Below, piece by piece: positions 20,534 through 34,960 of a stretch of DNA of 64,000 nt; positions within the stretch are counted from its first letter, which is position 1, and each line of letters opens with the position of its first letter. A model generated the notes under the pieces. The model made no database searches, was not told the origin of the DNA, and saw only the letters and a list, made by a program, of their open reading frames with translations. Source of the DNA: Pampus argenteus. Lineage: Eukaryota > Chordata > Actinopteri > Scombriformes > Stromateidae. A program made the translations under genes and the position numbers. The DNA lies in assembly GCA_036937835.1 (NCBI GenBank), contig CM072876.1:3715001-3779000 (forward strand), given 5' to 3'.

Positions 20534-23500
20534 TTGCTAATCTGTCTGTCGTTTAGTGCCGAGCTGGTAGTGTGTAGTCGGGATTTTAGTTTTATTTTCC
20601 TGAAAACCGTTTCCTGCTGCTACTGCTGCGTTTGTGGGAATTTGGAAAAAAACAGAACAATTAGGTATTTTATATATATATATATAAAAAGGTGTAAACG
20701 TTCAGTACGGATGAGGTGAACTTCTTGGCTGATCGTTTTACTTCCACATTTGGCATCAACACTCAGCAGCGGTCGTTGTTTTAGAGTAATTTTCCCCTCT
20801 CAGTCCAGTATCCAAAGCCCTCCCTGGGTGACTAAAACAGCCTATACATCCTTTCACAAACATTCCTATACTGCACATGCTGAGCTTTCCAACTGCTTTA
20901 TATGGAAAAACACAGACAGTAACACCCACAGTTTCAACCCGTTAACTCTAAAACACATCGGGTGTCTAAAAAATCCACGTTCACGAAGACCATTTTGCAT
21001 TGACACATTGTTTTCATATGAATGTCATTAGGAATCAGTGAAACCCTACTCAGTGTTTATCTGCTAAAACAATCACATCCTGTCAGACGACGTGCGCCTT
21101 TGTATGAATGACGCTGTGTGTATTTGTTGCTGTACGTTGGACCTCAGCAGTGTGTGTGTGTGTTTTTGTTTATTCTGTGGGCCCTTTGTGTATCTCCCAG
21201 ACGAAGCGGCCCCTTGCGTGTAGCTGCTGTTTCGACGCTGTGAGGCGTTTTTGTTGGTGTCCTCAGCGACTAAGCAGCTCTGCCTGGTCGGTCCCGTTGT
21301 GAAGTGTTGGGTCGAGCAGCTGAACAACTGGGAGATGAATGAGCTGTGAAGTCCTCGTGTCAGCACAGACAACCGCCTACAGTCTCCAGAGAGGCTCCTT
21401 ACGTGATTGCCACCAGTGTTATTATGTTCCCTTTGATTCAAACCTTTGTCACCTGGCAGCAGTTTGCTACTTCACTTTTTTCACTTCCTTTTTTTTTTTT
21501 TTTTTTTTAAAGATATGCAAACAGGGAAGCAAGATTTCATTGGAACACATATGCATTGCTTTTGTAGAACTGGATTATTTTGGAAAAGCTGATTTCTTTT
21601 TTCTTTTTTTTTTTGTGAAGTGGTAAATCATGAATTAAAGATGAGACTGGAGCTTTGCTATCGCAGTGCAGCGCTGGCGCTGAATAACAAAAAGCTGGAT
21701 CACTTCAAATTTCTACAGATGCCATTCACATCACATCCCACTGCATTTTACAAAAAAAAAACACAACTTATTTCTGTCCCGTATTTATATTGTTGAGCAC
21801 CCAAAACTCCCCAAAATCTCTGTAAATAGAACAATAGGGCCAATCTATATCATGAAAAGCAAACTTCCCACAAGTCGCCTGTGTCCCTGCTGTTGTCATG
21901 GTAACCACAACCAGCGGTACACCAATCTGCTCTTCAGGAGGAGAGGGAAGCAAAACAAAAAACAGCCAACAAACAATTCAGAAAAAAGAGAAAAACAAGA
22001 AATGGAAAAAAAGGTCCTTGCATAATAGTCTTTCCAGTGTTTTTCTTCTCCACATCCCCGCATCTTGGTGCGTAGCTCAAAAGCACACCCAGAGAGTCAT
22101 TCTCAACACAAGCATCATCAGAGGACACGTGTGGGAGAATATTTCATGGATAATTGAGCTGGTGTGATGCTGGGTAGTGTCATCGTCGGGGGGAAAGATA
22201 GGTGAAGGGCTGCGAAGGAGAACAATCAGAGAGGCTTAACAAGCTCTCACTGGCTTCTCGCAGCAGTGTAATTAAACCAAGTTGGTGGAACAGGCAGCCT
22301 TGTGAACCTTTCAGTGAAAGACAAGAGCCGTACACATCTTTTCACGGGGAAGCTTTTGAGTTTGATTTCTAAATTTTGGGTCATGCTCATTTTTGAAATA
22401 TTAATTAGGATTTGTCTGGGCTGATTTGCATCCACTGGGAGAACAATCGTGCGTATTGTGAAATTGAAAGAAATTGCAGTCGTCTTGTCTGTAGCCATTG
22501 CTCAGTCTGAACTCATAAGAACCTATTCTAGGCCCCGGTCACAACAGAAAGTGAAATTCATCCATGTCTTTGTGAAATATTTAGTCTTAAAGTTTAGCGA
22601 TGTGGGGACTAATCACAGGGTTAGTTGGTGAGCTCATGGCCAGCACGCTAGCCCACCGGGATCATGCTAATCATTTTATTCCTTAAATAGTTATTAAAGG
22701 GAGGTAGCTCATAAGCTTGGGACAAAAATATCACATGGTTTATTTAATCATTCGATCAACTGTATTAAACGTCTGCAAACTATTTTATCTTTTGTGGAGT
22801 TTCCATTAATTAACACGCAAATGTTGCAAATATGGCGAAGAAACGACCTCATGTTGTATATCAGAGCGTGCATGTTGCAAATTTAGTGAACCAGGGGACA
22901 CAAGTAGAAGCTGTAGTGACTTCAATGGTATAGATTGACTGGCTGGATCAAGCTTAACGTGCTAAAAATTAGCCTAAATATACATAAAATGATATGATTA
23001 TGTGACACGTTTTTTGTAGTTTGTAGGTTTTTATTGTATAGATTCATGCGTTGGAAAAAAACAAAAAAAAACAACAACATTTGGCACCAATGATTTGGCT
23101 GAACATCTACCAGCCTACACAAAAACGATTGTTTGCTGTCTATTTGAAATGCGGGACAGATGGCTGATGACAAAGGAGAATAAATGACAATCAAATATAA
23201 AGCAAGAGAAACAAGAAAAGAAATTGGAACGAAGACACAAACACATGTCAGAGGACTGATTGTTTGGGTAGACAAAGCCAATAAATCCATCTTTGAATAC
23301 ATGATTTGAATAATAAAAAAAAAAAAATCACAAAGAACGAATGATGACATTAGAGGAAAAAAAGCAGTTCATCTTCAGAAGCAGCATTGATCGCACACAT
23401 TTGATGTTTGAGAAACATTTCTATATAACTGTATAGATACCGTGTAAGGTCTTTTTTCTCTGAGTAAAGAGGCCGGTGGTTTCTGTTTGGTATAAAATGA

Positions 23501-25540
23501 GAGTTGAACTCACATGTAGTTGAAGTCGAGGTCAAAGCGATGAGTGAGAAGACGAAGATATGCTGATGTTTTTAATATCTCTGAGCTTTTGGGAGCGAAT
23601 CATTTCCCTGATTTGCTTACAATGATTTGTTTCCACTGGATTGCTTTTTTTTTTTTACAATTATATACCTTGGAATGTTATTTTAAAGGAAATACTTGAC
23701 ATTTTGATTTTTTTTTTTTTTTTTTTTTTGTTGGCCTCGGGGCTGTAGATCGGCCCTGCTTATTGTGAGAAGGAAAACAACTGGCCCTTTAGCTTCCCTT
23801 GTAATGTCTAGTTGGACCAGATCATTTCTTTCCTACAGACAGAGTGTCCTGGGAGAAATGTCTAATATGGGAGCGGTCAAACACGCAGAGGAAAAAAAGT
23901 TGGCTGAAATTTTTTTTTTATGGCCTTCATCTATCAACAGTCAATCAAATTTCTGCTCTCTCATATTTCCCTTGTGATACGATTTTCATAGACAATAGTT
24001 TTGCCTGGCGGGTGCAAAAATAAATGATTACAGTTGATTAGATTTAACTGTTATTTGTACTGTACTTGTATATCGCTGATAAGCAGCATGGATGAAATTA
24101 CAAACAGTATTTTTATTTTTATTTTTATTTTTCTTGCTGTGGACTTTCTATTGAAGCCATATAACTGTGGATTATCCAGAGTAACAGGGACACAGTGTCT
24201 GGGAAGTGATGTCATTGATGATTTTTATTTAAATTTTTTTTTTTTATGTAATTTTGATTCTGACTCCACTGCATCGGAGATAAGGCAGAAACCTGAGAAA
24301 AAATATATCTCAAAATCTCGACACCACTACTCGTAAGAAAAAAATATATTACCAAGCAACTTTGCTTTGGCGTTTTGAGGAAACGTGCTCGTATGCTTTC
24401 TTGCCAAGAGTTAGATACCGCCGTCATGTCTGATAAATATGAAGCCGGTGCCAAGGTGGGTAGCTGGATGTTAGATAGACTGAAATGATCCTACCACGAA
24501 TCTGAAGCAACACACAATTAAACTGCACTGTTGGAAATCACCCGATATAGATGAGGGACCTTTCAGTGAGAATGCAGCTTTCTTTTCTTTTATTTATTGG
24601 TCGGCCAGTCAGGCCATTATAACATATTGGATTGAGGCAAAGACCAGAAGGGTGACTTTCTTATTTTCAGGATTCAAAAGGAAAGGTCTCAGACCCTCAC
24701 TACCTGAGAAGCTCCCCTTCAAAGAAACTCAATTTTCACTTTAAAAGGCAGACTGATGTGCTACACTACCTGCATCCCCCTTCTCTCTCTCTCTCTCCCT
24801 CCTTTCTTTTCTCCTCTGCTCTCCTCCGGTGTCCACTGAGTTGTTCCCAGAGCTGGACGAAGGACTATTACACAAATCTGTCACCCAGGAAATCCCGACA
24901 CTTTATTTCCTCTCTGAGACAAAGAGCCAGTGATGGGTGATGAGTTTGTAGCTGCTGGGGGATTTGACAGACTCTGGGGGAATAATAAAGCAATTTCAGC
25001 TTGCCAGAAAAGTCTAGAAAAACACATATGAAGACGATATATAAATCACTTGTAGAAGTGTTTCGGTGCAGAAATGAGACAGTTAAGTTGTACAGAGATA
25101 TAACTTTCTTTACCAGAGCTTAGCTGTGGTATAGAAATCACGCAGTGGTCAAATAAAGATGCATCGCAAATGCTGAACAGACTCAAAAACACAAGTTTTA
25201 TATGAGGGCTTCATCAACCTGTATATACAGATTGTTGTTATATTTATATATATATGTACATATATACATTAACACATTATATAATTTGCACAATATTTTA
25301 AAATATACAATACATTTTTTATATAAGACCATAACTAAATTATTATTTTTCTTTTAGTATTTTCTATGTACTTTGGGTGTCAGTATGGTTTATGTGATTA
25401 AAAAGAACATCTAATAATTTTAGTAACAGAACTAGAAAAACAAACAATTATAGTTACTGTATATATTTATATATTTACTAAGAAATAGACATAGAAGTGA
25501 CAATATTATGTTTCACACTGCATGTGAATATTGCTGAATA
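20534..25540. other. Intergenic or intronic DNA, no gene seen
   Basis: Contains a short TA run (20671-20686), long T runs (21488-21508 and 23709-23729), a CT run (about 24783-24797), an A run and many chance ORFs. Some stretches (about 22290-22460 and 23730-23980) are balanced, non-repetitive sequence that could be conserved noncoding DNA, but that cannot be judged from one genome. Confidence 0.35.
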
Positions 25541-27039
25541 AAAAAAAAAAAAAAAAAAGGGAATCGCTTTGTGATTTAGTAGTTGGTTCAGTAAATGAAA
25601 ATATAACTAAAAAAATAAATATTTCTGACACTACATATCAAAACACAGAGTGATTATAATATATCACAGTAAACAAAACAAAACACAACATATCTCATAA
25701 CAGTGCAGCCGCCACCACAGCTCTCTGCTGCAGGCTGCATCAAGCAAATATTAATTGGTTCAGTCACAACAGACAGCAGACAACCTTCTCACTTCATATT
25801 GTAAATCCAGTGATACACACGTTTTTGGAGATGCAGTCTCACTTCAATTTTTCACAATGACAGCAGCAACTACTATCAACCGCCTCTAAGCTTTTCATAG
25901 TGTTTGCTCGCTGACATCCCATCCATCATTAACTGTCATATTATGAAGTTCCAGCAGAAGTAAAGACGGCTTTTTTTTTCTCATCAATCGACATTAAAGA
26001 AATTTCAATTTCAGCCTTAAACTGCCCTAAATGACCTGTACGTGGGGGCCGTGTGGCGACAGCAGGCTTTGCTTGATTACAGAAATCGTGTGCTCTTTAT
26101 TATGGTAATGGGTGCCTTTCAAAAACAGCACCTTGTAACCTTTGCACTCCGAGTGCATTAAATTATTTTGAGATGCCGCTTTAAAGGCAAAGCGGACTGC
26201 ATAATCAACTGGAGGTTGACATTTAAAACATGAAAATTTGCAAATTGGAGTGCCGTGTGTGTGTCCACTGGGTAAGTGGTGGAAGTGGTGGCGCAGGGAG
26301 CCAACATTTGGGGAGAAATCCAATCCTGGAGGCACGTTGTCTAAAGTGGGCCACTCTGGCTTTATTTGACAGTTCACAGTGGAAAGTGGCAGGAAATGAG
26401 GAGTCAATAGTTCAACCTCTTCTCATAATATTATAAAATAATGCAGCCTCATGGATTCGGGTCTGACTCTGTCCTGATTTCTATGCAATGCAGGTTTGTA
26501 CTTACAAATTGGAGGACGCACGAAGACGGAGCGTGTTTGATTAAGAGTGGTGCAGCGACTACTAGTCACACATACACAAACAAACCCAACCTACCATCCC
26601 ATTCACATGCACACTCTGACTCTTATGATTTTACTGTGTGCGGTTCAACAACTCTCTCTGTAGGGAGCGAGCGCGGCCGCTTCAGCCCAGCCAACCACTG
26701 GAAAGTCATTATTACAGTACTAAGTGATGGATCATTTCCAAATGATCTTCACGTACACCCTCAACAATTAAACTACCAGCAAGGCAATTACAGATCAGCA
26801 ATATAGTGGTGGGACACTGATATATTGCCGGGCTTTAACCTTTGGGCTAGCGGACAGATTATACTTATTAAGCCACAGCGTTATTGGACCAATAAAAATG
26901 GCTGTGTGGCCGTATGAGCCGATATAACTGCAGAGTGGACATTGTTCTTACTGAAGGACTGTGTTGGTGAAAGTGGTGTTGGAGGCGTTTAACATTTTGA
27001 TCTCATGTATTTTTTTGTGTTATAATCTCAGGGACACAA
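25541..27039. other. Intergenic DNA, possible conserved noncoding block
   Basis: After a poly-A run at about 25541-25558, the stretch 26000-26420 is non-repetitive and low in simple sequence. It includes TTTAAAGGCAAAGCGGAC-like strings. An ORF of 126 codons on the minus strand has no family features. No gene is supported. Confidence 0.3.
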
Positions 27040-27500
27040 ATTGACTTTAATTTCCAGCTATGCTGCTGACTGAAGGCAGTTTTGGTCTTTGGTTCAGACT
27101 GAAATATCTCAACAACTGTTATGATAATAGATAATTATGAATTGTATTATTTTTTTTAATCCAGCACCCGCAGCAGGTCATAGTTTTACAACAATAAATT
27201 AATTGGCACCTTTTGTACAGGTTGAGTTTTAAACTTTAATGTCAAAATATCAAAAAATATCTTTGGTTTAGGACCAAATACCTGCAAAACTAATGCATTT
27301 GTTTTTATTGCTAATCATGTTCGAATGCTAACATATTAAACTAAACATTATACCTGCTACGGTTTTATGCATATGCAGCATTTTCAGGGTTAGCATGTTA
27401 GCATGGCGATGCTAGGATTTAGCCGAAAGCACTGCTGTGTCAAAGTACAACCTCACAGAGTTAGCTAAGAAACAACTAGCGAGCTAACAAATATGACAGC
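27040..27500 (-). repeat. Interspersed fish repeat family, copy 1
   Basis: A reverse-orientation copy of a repeat with GCTAACAT blocks, a GGTTTAGGACCAAATACCTG segment and a CTGAAATATCTCAACAACTG segment. The same ordered blocks recur, in either orientation, at 29870-30150, 41380-41600 and 56935-57460. It appears noncoding. I recognise it as a common teleost repeat type but cannot name the family. Confidence 0.6.
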
Positions 27501-29869
27501 ATAAATCATTTGAATTTCGGCACATTATTTTGCCGGATTAAAACCAGCTGTTTTCTTTCTTTCTTTCATTTCTGAGGATTGATAGTCATACAACCCTGTT
27601 ACGTTTCCACAGACGGTAAGCTGCCAAATCATAATTTACAGGATCAACTGTGACACTGACTCGTATGCTAACTCATATAAAGCTATCAGCTGAAACTCAG
27701 AGTGACAAGGTGATAAGAGAGACATCAATTTTAATTGGGTTGAGGAGCATTTAAGTCATGCACACGGTGGGAAAAAACACATGAGCGGTGAGTGTGAGAG
27801 TTATGTGCGTACGATAAAAATGAAGAGAAAGAGATTGAAAGAGAAAGGATGGAAATAAAATTGACATATTTATCCACAGTAATGAGAACAGATTCATTCA
27901 AAGCCACATCCCGCCGTTAAGGTCCTTAATTAACTGCCTCTATGTAGAGGCGAAGTTACGAGTTTGACAGCAGCGTCTCTTTCTTCTTTGGGGCCCTCTT
28001 ACTGATTTTTCATTAAACGCACCAACGTCTGCGCCGTTACTTGAAACATGAATATATAAAGAATTTAACATTTAAAAATGTCTACAGAATAGGTGGTAAT
28101 GTTACTTATTCACACTGAGAAAAAAAAAGGACAACCTCTTAAGTTGTGTAATTGTGGGAAGTGTTTTTACTGAGCTAACATTCAACATTCAGGTCTTTAG
28201 AAGACAAAAGGAGCGACAACAATGAATGCTGTCACATAAAGATATGGATAGACATCATTTCTTCATTGACATGTACATTTTTATTAATATTATTCTGCTA
28301 AATTTCTCCACACTTATCATTTATATTCCTAAAATTCAGAAAACAAAACTAAATTAACATTTCTTGTTCATTAAAAATGGCAAACTGATTTTTATTTTTA
28401 ACAGAAGGTTGAATAGTGGCCATTTAAATACAAGGAAAAAAACAACAACAACAAATGTGCAGTAAGTTATAAGGACTGACCTTCTATTATTTATCTCTAT
28501 TCTAGTAAAACAAACACAAAAAACTCAAGAAAAAGAAGAGAGAACAAGAAAAAAGTCACTATTACATGTGTACAGAATAATGTTCATGAAATATTATCCC
28601 CAGAATAAAAACATTACTATTTAAAATATATGTGTAAAGTTTATAGAAATCACTTGTCATGGTCATGCTGTAACTTTTTATTTTAGTTTCTGTTCTGCCT
28701 TTAATACTTAAGACATAAAAACTGTATAACTGTGGCCTGGAAAACACAAAGGAGACTGTATTTTGTATTTCCTGTTGTTATATGTTGTTATATATCTACA
28801 GGAGGACTGCTACACTGACAAAATGCTCAGGAAAACAGGATGTGCAGAAAAAAAAAGAAAAGGCGGATAAACAAGACGTCACATTTAATACAAGACGCAT
28901 TACACTCATGTAACATCGCAGACAGATCAATCAAATAGATCTGCAGGCGAGAACAGAGACAGATGAGCATGAAAATGCCTCAGACGAAGCTCATAATTGG
29001 TAAAGTTCTGTATTGTCTCACACACTTGAATCTACACATACAACAAAAGAGACACCTGCACAGATTTGTTAATTTCACCGCAACCTTTGGCAGTAATTTA
29101 GCATAAAATTATTAAGTAGTGTCTTTTGAAAAAGAACTAAGAGTGGCTCTGAGCTCTGTTTATTTAACACACTGCTTTAGGCTAAAAATTACGGTAATAG
29201 TTTCGGTCGATCAAGATGTACAAGCGTCACAGAAAAAGAACTGTCGCAAAACGCAGGTAATGAGAAAGCTCCCTCCAGCCCTCTCCCGCCACGTAGTGGA
29301 AGCCGAGCTATTGATTACGTCTCTGTGGGAAGCATTGATTTTTTTATCTCGCCGTGAGTGAGAGGACTGAATCCACTCAGCGGAGGGAAGGAGGGAGAGT
29401 TCGGCTTCGACATGAAAGGAACAGTTGATGAAAAATGGGATCAGGCTTGACTAAGTGTGTGAGTAAGCCACTTTCGTTTTTCGTGAATCATGTCAAGGAC
29501 TTATACAACCATAAAGCTATATTTTTTTTTTAGCCTCCTATTTACTGATCAATGTTTAATGTGTAATGACAATGGCGGCATTTCTTTCTCACAGATGGTG
29601 ACGGTTGTTTAGTTGAACGTTTTACACGTTCATCGGCATCCGGTGTACCGTCTCTGTGACAGATATTTTCTACATGTTTGAGAAACATATGTGTGTAAAG
29701 TAAACACAAAAATTATTTTAAAGTTCTCACGTGTGGAACAACGCGTCACACGTATTGCACATGAATCAAAGGCCATTTCAAATATCACATATGAACGTAT
29801 TTCACATATATAGAAGTCATTTTATGTTTGACATATCGAATGTGTTCAAGAAACAATGAAGCGCTTTGA
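27501..29869. other. Intergenic DNA, no gene seen
   Basis: AT-rich, with short (CTTT) and (CAA) tracts. No coding, RNA or transposon feature is recognisable. Confidence 0.4.
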
Positions 29870-30150
29870 GTTACAGTAAATGCTAACATCAACATGCTAA
29901 CATGCTCACAATATGATTTTGAGTTGAGTTTTGGTATTATGTTAACCATGATTTGAACATTTTAGTTTAGCACATTAGCATGCTAACATTTGCTAATTAG
30001 CATTGAACACAAAGTTGCTTGAGGCTCATGGGAATGTTATTAGTTCAAAAACAACAACAACAAAGTGTAATTTTGACCTGATGATGATGGAGTTTGTTAG
30101 TTACATTATTGAGAGATCAAAAATCACCATAAATGCTGAAACATAATATT
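29870..30150 (+). repeat. Interspersed fish repeat family, copy 2
   Basis: A forward copy with AACATGCTAACATGCTCACA, GTTTAGCACATTAGCATGC, GCTAACATTTGCTAATTAGC and TTTTGACCTGATGATG in that order, matching the other family members. Confidence 0.65.
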
Positions 30151-31454
30151 GGTGATGTGGTTTCACTTTTATGGGTCTTTTTCTTTATCCACATAACACT
30201 TCTTTGACAGCATGAAGGCTTCAGTGCCTTTCTCACAGACATCTTAACACTGCAGATACTTTGTCGTATTTGAACTCTCTAATTTGAGTTACAAAGCTGC
30301 TTACAAAAACTTCATGCCCAACACACCGTAGAGAAGACACAGTTTTCCCCCCAAAACGAGCGCCTCTTCCTCCGAGACGTCGCCTCTTTCTGATGTATCA
30401 TCTCGCAGTAAGCGATGCATTTGGGAGTGAGCTGCCTAGATGGATGGTTTGATGGAGAGAGTGAAGATAACTAAAAGAAATATTGTCTGCTGACCATGGA
30501 GTAGATAAGCACAGCCCAGAGGCTATCAAATGATGACTCTCTGAGCTCCAAACCAACAGCCTGCATGCTGCATGAAGAGGAGAGAGAAAGAGAGAATAAG
30601 TGAATCAGGAAAACAAAATGAGAGGGCGGATGTCGATCGAAGCCGGCTAACTGGATTAGCATGTGTAATAATACCAGCAAAGGTTAATGTTTACAGATGC
30701 AAAGAGGCTAATGCAGGGCAGTGCTCCATAATAGAAAGGACGGGTCAATGGGACTGGTTAATAGTCAAACTAAATGGATTGTGATTACAGCTACAGAAGA
30801 TATTCTGTAATGGATGTGAGTGTCTCTCAAAAGATCATGACTGGGGAATAATATGAGCATATAGGAAATGATCATTTGACTCACTCATGGAAATTAATAA
30901 GATAAACCACAAACTGTCTGCTAAACAGAAATCTGGACTTTTTCCAAAGACAGGGACATATTTATACTATGTAGAGGTAATTAAACTGGGAGAAATACGT
31001 TGACATCACCTGTAATTAATTCTGAGTATTAAAGTCCCTAAACTTCACTCGCTCGTGTTCCCATTTGGAGTCACCAGTGTGTGAAACTGCTTGGTGCAGC
31101 TTTGATTGAACTCATTTCTCATTCAACGCAAACACAATTTTCACAGCACAATGAGGAAAATAACTAAATGTTTCTTTTCTTTTTTTCTTTTTTTCGGATG
31201 GCAAAACAAAGTTTGAACAAAAATGTCCTCTAATTATCCAGTGAAAACTAAGAAAAATGTAGTTATAGAGAGTTAATATCACAGATAAAATAGTCCCCCC
31301 CTTGTTGTGGTTAATATTTTATTATTCAGACACTGATGTGATGCTGCTTTTGTCACCCAAGGATGCATTACAACAAATTAAACACTTGAGATACATATCC
31401 ATTTATTATTGTTTTTTTTTGTCCATCTAACAAGAACAGCAACTAAAGAAAATA
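30151..31454. other. Intergenic DNA, no gene seen
   Basis: Mixed sequence without repeats of note. Only short chance ORFs. Confidence 0.4.
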
Positions 31455-31884
31455 CCGTATTTTTCAGACTATAAGGCGCATCAAAAATCATAAAATGTTC
31501 TCAAAAATCAACAGTACGTCTTATAATCCAGTGGGCCTTATGTATGACCTTTGGTTGTGTTTACTAACCTCGAATCGATTTTATGTTGTACACATTACGG
31601 CTCGGATAATGACGAGAGGGATCCGGGTATGTTGAAAATCGGATCCTGCATGTTTGATGCGGAAATCACCCTCTTAAACTTGTATTTTTGTGTTAGCCTA
31701 CAACTGAGAGTTATTGTAAATTAGTTGAATAAAGTTCGACTTATACGACACATGTTTTGTTTTCGCTTATTGCGCCTAATAATAATAATCAGATGCGCCT
31801 TATGTGTGGACAATGACAGCAATTGACATGTTAATTGATACTGCTCTTTATAATCCGGTGCGCTTTATAGCCCAAAAAATACGG
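31455..31884. mobile_element. MITE with CCGTATTTTT / AAAAATACGG ends and TA target site
   Basis: The left end CCGTATTTTTCAGACTATAA and right end TTATAGCCCAAAAAATACGG are inverted repeats flanked by TA on both sides (31453-31454 and 31885-31886). Inside, the motif AAGGCGC/GCGCCTTA recurs near both ends with ATAATCC-type spacers. There is no ORF, so it would need a transposase in trans. Confidence 0.7.
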
Positions 31885-31886
31885 TA

Positions 31887-33506
31887 ATCAAGATTTTCTA
31901 GAAGGAAGAGATGTTCAGATATTTAACCAAACAATCAACCTATTCGCTATCGAGACGAGTGGCCGACTTTACCTTCCATAGAGCAAGAAAAATACCCATC
32001 AATCAATCAATCATGACACAATAATAATATTACACAGTATCATGTATCACCTCGTATCACGTACAACGTCACACTCACTGATTTTATAAAACAGCCATTT
32101 AAGCTAAAGTGAGTGATATTTTTTCATTATCACCAAAAGTGGCATTGAGACAAAGTTTGTTGCTCAAAAGCGTCCTTACTTACCGTGTATGAAATTACTT
32201 TGGCTCTTTTGTCAGCTCCTCCATTTCTCAGGCTGTGTGTGTGTTAACAAGGCCATTGTTGAACTTAATCAATGCAGCTCATAGCTTTCAGGAAATGATG
32301 TGGGGGCAGTCAAGATGAATAGACCTGACACACTCAATTTAGACCCCATCAGCAAGTCGTAAGCGCTAAGCAGGGCGAGAATTATTGGAGAGCACCGTCT
32401 ACCCAAAAACCAACTTGTTCATTAGCCGTTTCTGGATCATTTAAACCAAATAAGCAGTCAGATTTCTTGCATTTGATGAATTCTTGTGGCATATTCAACG
32501 ATTCTCCAATTCTGCAAGTTTGTTTTTTCTTTTTTTTTCTAACCTTTGCATTTGTTTTGGTTGGTTTATTTTCACTTTTTCTTTGTCAGACGGTGCAGAT
32601 GGCTGTGTTTTATAGCTTCCCGCTTGATCAATGACCTCTTGATCTATTGTGCTGTGAAACATTACAGTCTAATATTGAGCTTTTCTTGCCTACTGGGTAA
32701 CAATCTTCTGAAAGAATCAATTAACAGTGTTTTTATCAGAGAGATAAAATTAAATATCTGTGCTGTTAAATACAGATGGATTATGATTACTTTTTCATGC
32801 AGTGCAATGGCAAATGTTCAGAGGTATAGTCTTGTGAGAGATTATCCCAGTTTTTCTGACTCAGATTACAAATAATCATTAATGTAAAGATATTGATTAT
32901 AGCACTTCTCTACACGTTTCTTTCTTTGTGGGTGAAGTTGTTCTGGATCATTATTATGGTGATTTATTCAGAAGTTATGGTTGTTTTGCATATTAGCCTC
33001 AAGCTAAGGTTATAAAGGCTTATTCATTAATTCAGTGCATGCTCATATCTGGGGAAAAAGGTCAGTGATTACATATATGTTTTTATTAGTATCAATGCTT
33101 TTATTATTATTATTATTAATACCGTTGCTGATTTGATCCTGATACATTTAATGTGTAATCACGGTCGCTTGACGACTGCAACCAGCTGACTGTTGCTATG
33201 GTTGGTTCTGGTTGTTGTAGTTTTACACATGAACCTCACAGTGTTTTTTTCACATGGTTTATACTGTTGTTACTCCAAGGAAAGAAAAAGGACTGAGGCC
33301 GACAGGTAAAGGAAGTAAGTAGCAGCCAAGCGAAGTCTCTCCAGTCAGTATTTATGTGTTTTTATTTACTGTAACATGTACTCTGAGTTTTTATGTAGCC
33401 TAAATTATTGCCTGTTTAATATATTAGGTGCATAACAGAGTAATGTGAACCATGTGGTGATTATTGACATATTTTATAATAGGAACATACATCAGTTTAG
33501 TATCCA

Positions 33507-33509
<3 letters not shown>
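31887..33509. other. Intergenic DNA, no gene seen
   Basis: AT-rich sequence with a short (TTA)n at about 33101-33118. An ORF of 109 codons at 32546 has no recognisable features. Confidence 0.4.

Positions 33510-33537
<28 letters not shown>
33510..33537. repeat. (TG)n microsatellite
   Basis: About 14 TG units. Confidence 0.95.
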
Positions 33538-34689
33538 ACTACTTAGTGTGTTAAGACATAGTATTTCTTGTGGGGTAGTGTGCCAAAGCCAGGATGAGGA
33601 CTGGCAGGAGCTGGCAGGAACAATCCTCCTAATCCTATTAGGGAAAAATACAAATATGTGGATGTTAATTTGTTTCAGCTCATTGTTACGGCTTCTATTT
33701 TCATTAAATAGCACTCAATACACAACACAGCATGGCTGCTGTAATTTCATATTTAGTTTTAAGGCCATTTTTTTTAAAATATCAAATTAAACACACACTG
33801 TATATTTCAAATATTTACAGTATATATTAAAAATGTAGAAATTATACTTGAAAGCAGACAATCGGAAATTGTGTACACAGAGCGTGACAGCACAGGAAGG
33901 ATGAAATTGCTTTTGAAAGGCTGGCATGGTGACTTAGACAGAGGAGAGAGGAGAGGGGTAATAAAGAAAGAAAGAAAGATAGATAGAAAGACTGAAAGAG
34001 GAGAAAATAGTGAGAAAATAAACAAAGAGCAAAGACACACATGACAGTGAATTGGTGAGTGAGCGACAGTGTGTGTGTATTTCCCACAGAGGCGGCTCAG
34101 CGTCAGGCAGCCGGAGCCGCTTGACGGATGGAGCTTTTAATTGACTCCATCGACGTGGGACTAAAGTCGGCCAATCATCAGAAGAGCTGATGCAAAACAA
34201 CCCAGGGCTTTTGTTTCTAACAGAAGGGCCTCCATTAGACCAGATAATAGGCCAAGCTGTTGATATATCTCTGCCCTCCATCCTTTCTGCTGAAGGTAGA
34301 CACAGTATCTCACATCCATACAGATGTTTTTTTTCAATTGGCTCGCTTATCATTCCTCTTGATAGATCTGCTTTCCACGCTGCTTCGTTTTTTTAAGTGC
34401 GGTTTCCCAGTTTTTCGTGCACTTCTGCAGAAGTAGCAAATGAACATCTACATAGATGCACACTCCGACATTAAATTACAGCAAACTATAATATCCTTTG
34501 GCCATATGTGCATATTTATATATTGTAAAGAACGTTATTCACTCGAGAGAAAAAGCAACACTATACTATGAAATCAAAGCCTCTTGCCTTTAAATCTAAA
34601 ATAACGTTCTTTATTTTTTGTAAAACGAAAAAAAAAAGGAAACAAATGAACACTGACGCATGCTTTCTGTAATCATCTCTTCATAATAC
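33538..34689. other. Intergenic DNA, no gene seen
   Basis: Includes a short GAAA/GATA tract (33961-33990). The stretch 34085-34330 is GC-balanced and non-repetitive, with a small inverted repeat GATGGAGCTTTTAATTGACT/CCATC. It could be regulatory, but this is not testable here. Confidence 0.35.
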
Positions 34690-34960
34690 ACTTCATAATG
34701 TAATTTAAAGGTTATCTGAAGATAATATGAAGCTTTAGCCGTCCAAATTAAGCAGATATCTTTCAACATTACAGTGTTTTTAAAGCCCGAGTCCCTCTTT
34801 TTGTTATGATCCTTCCACTTATCTGTCCAGATACAGATAAGTGGGAAGTTGATGCTAAAAAAAGACTGTAACTCTGGGAGATATCCACTTCATTTAATCA
34901 ACTTAGACCGCTGAATCCTCATATTATCTTCAGATAAACCTTTAAAATCCTTTTTTAAAG
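34690..34960. mobile_element. Palindromic MITE with central hairpin
   Basis: The left arm TTTAAAGGTTATCTGAAGAT and right arm ATCTTCAGATAAACCTTTAA are inverted repeats whose match continues, with differences, for about 70 bp. The centre carries CCACTTATCTGT ... ACAGATAAGTGG (about 34816-34843) as a perfect 12-bp hairpin. No ORF. Confidence 0.7.

Noticed and set aside
22922..23350. 142-codon minus-strand ORF rich in Phe and Leu
   Set aside because: Produced by A-rich + strand tracts read as Phe. No domain.
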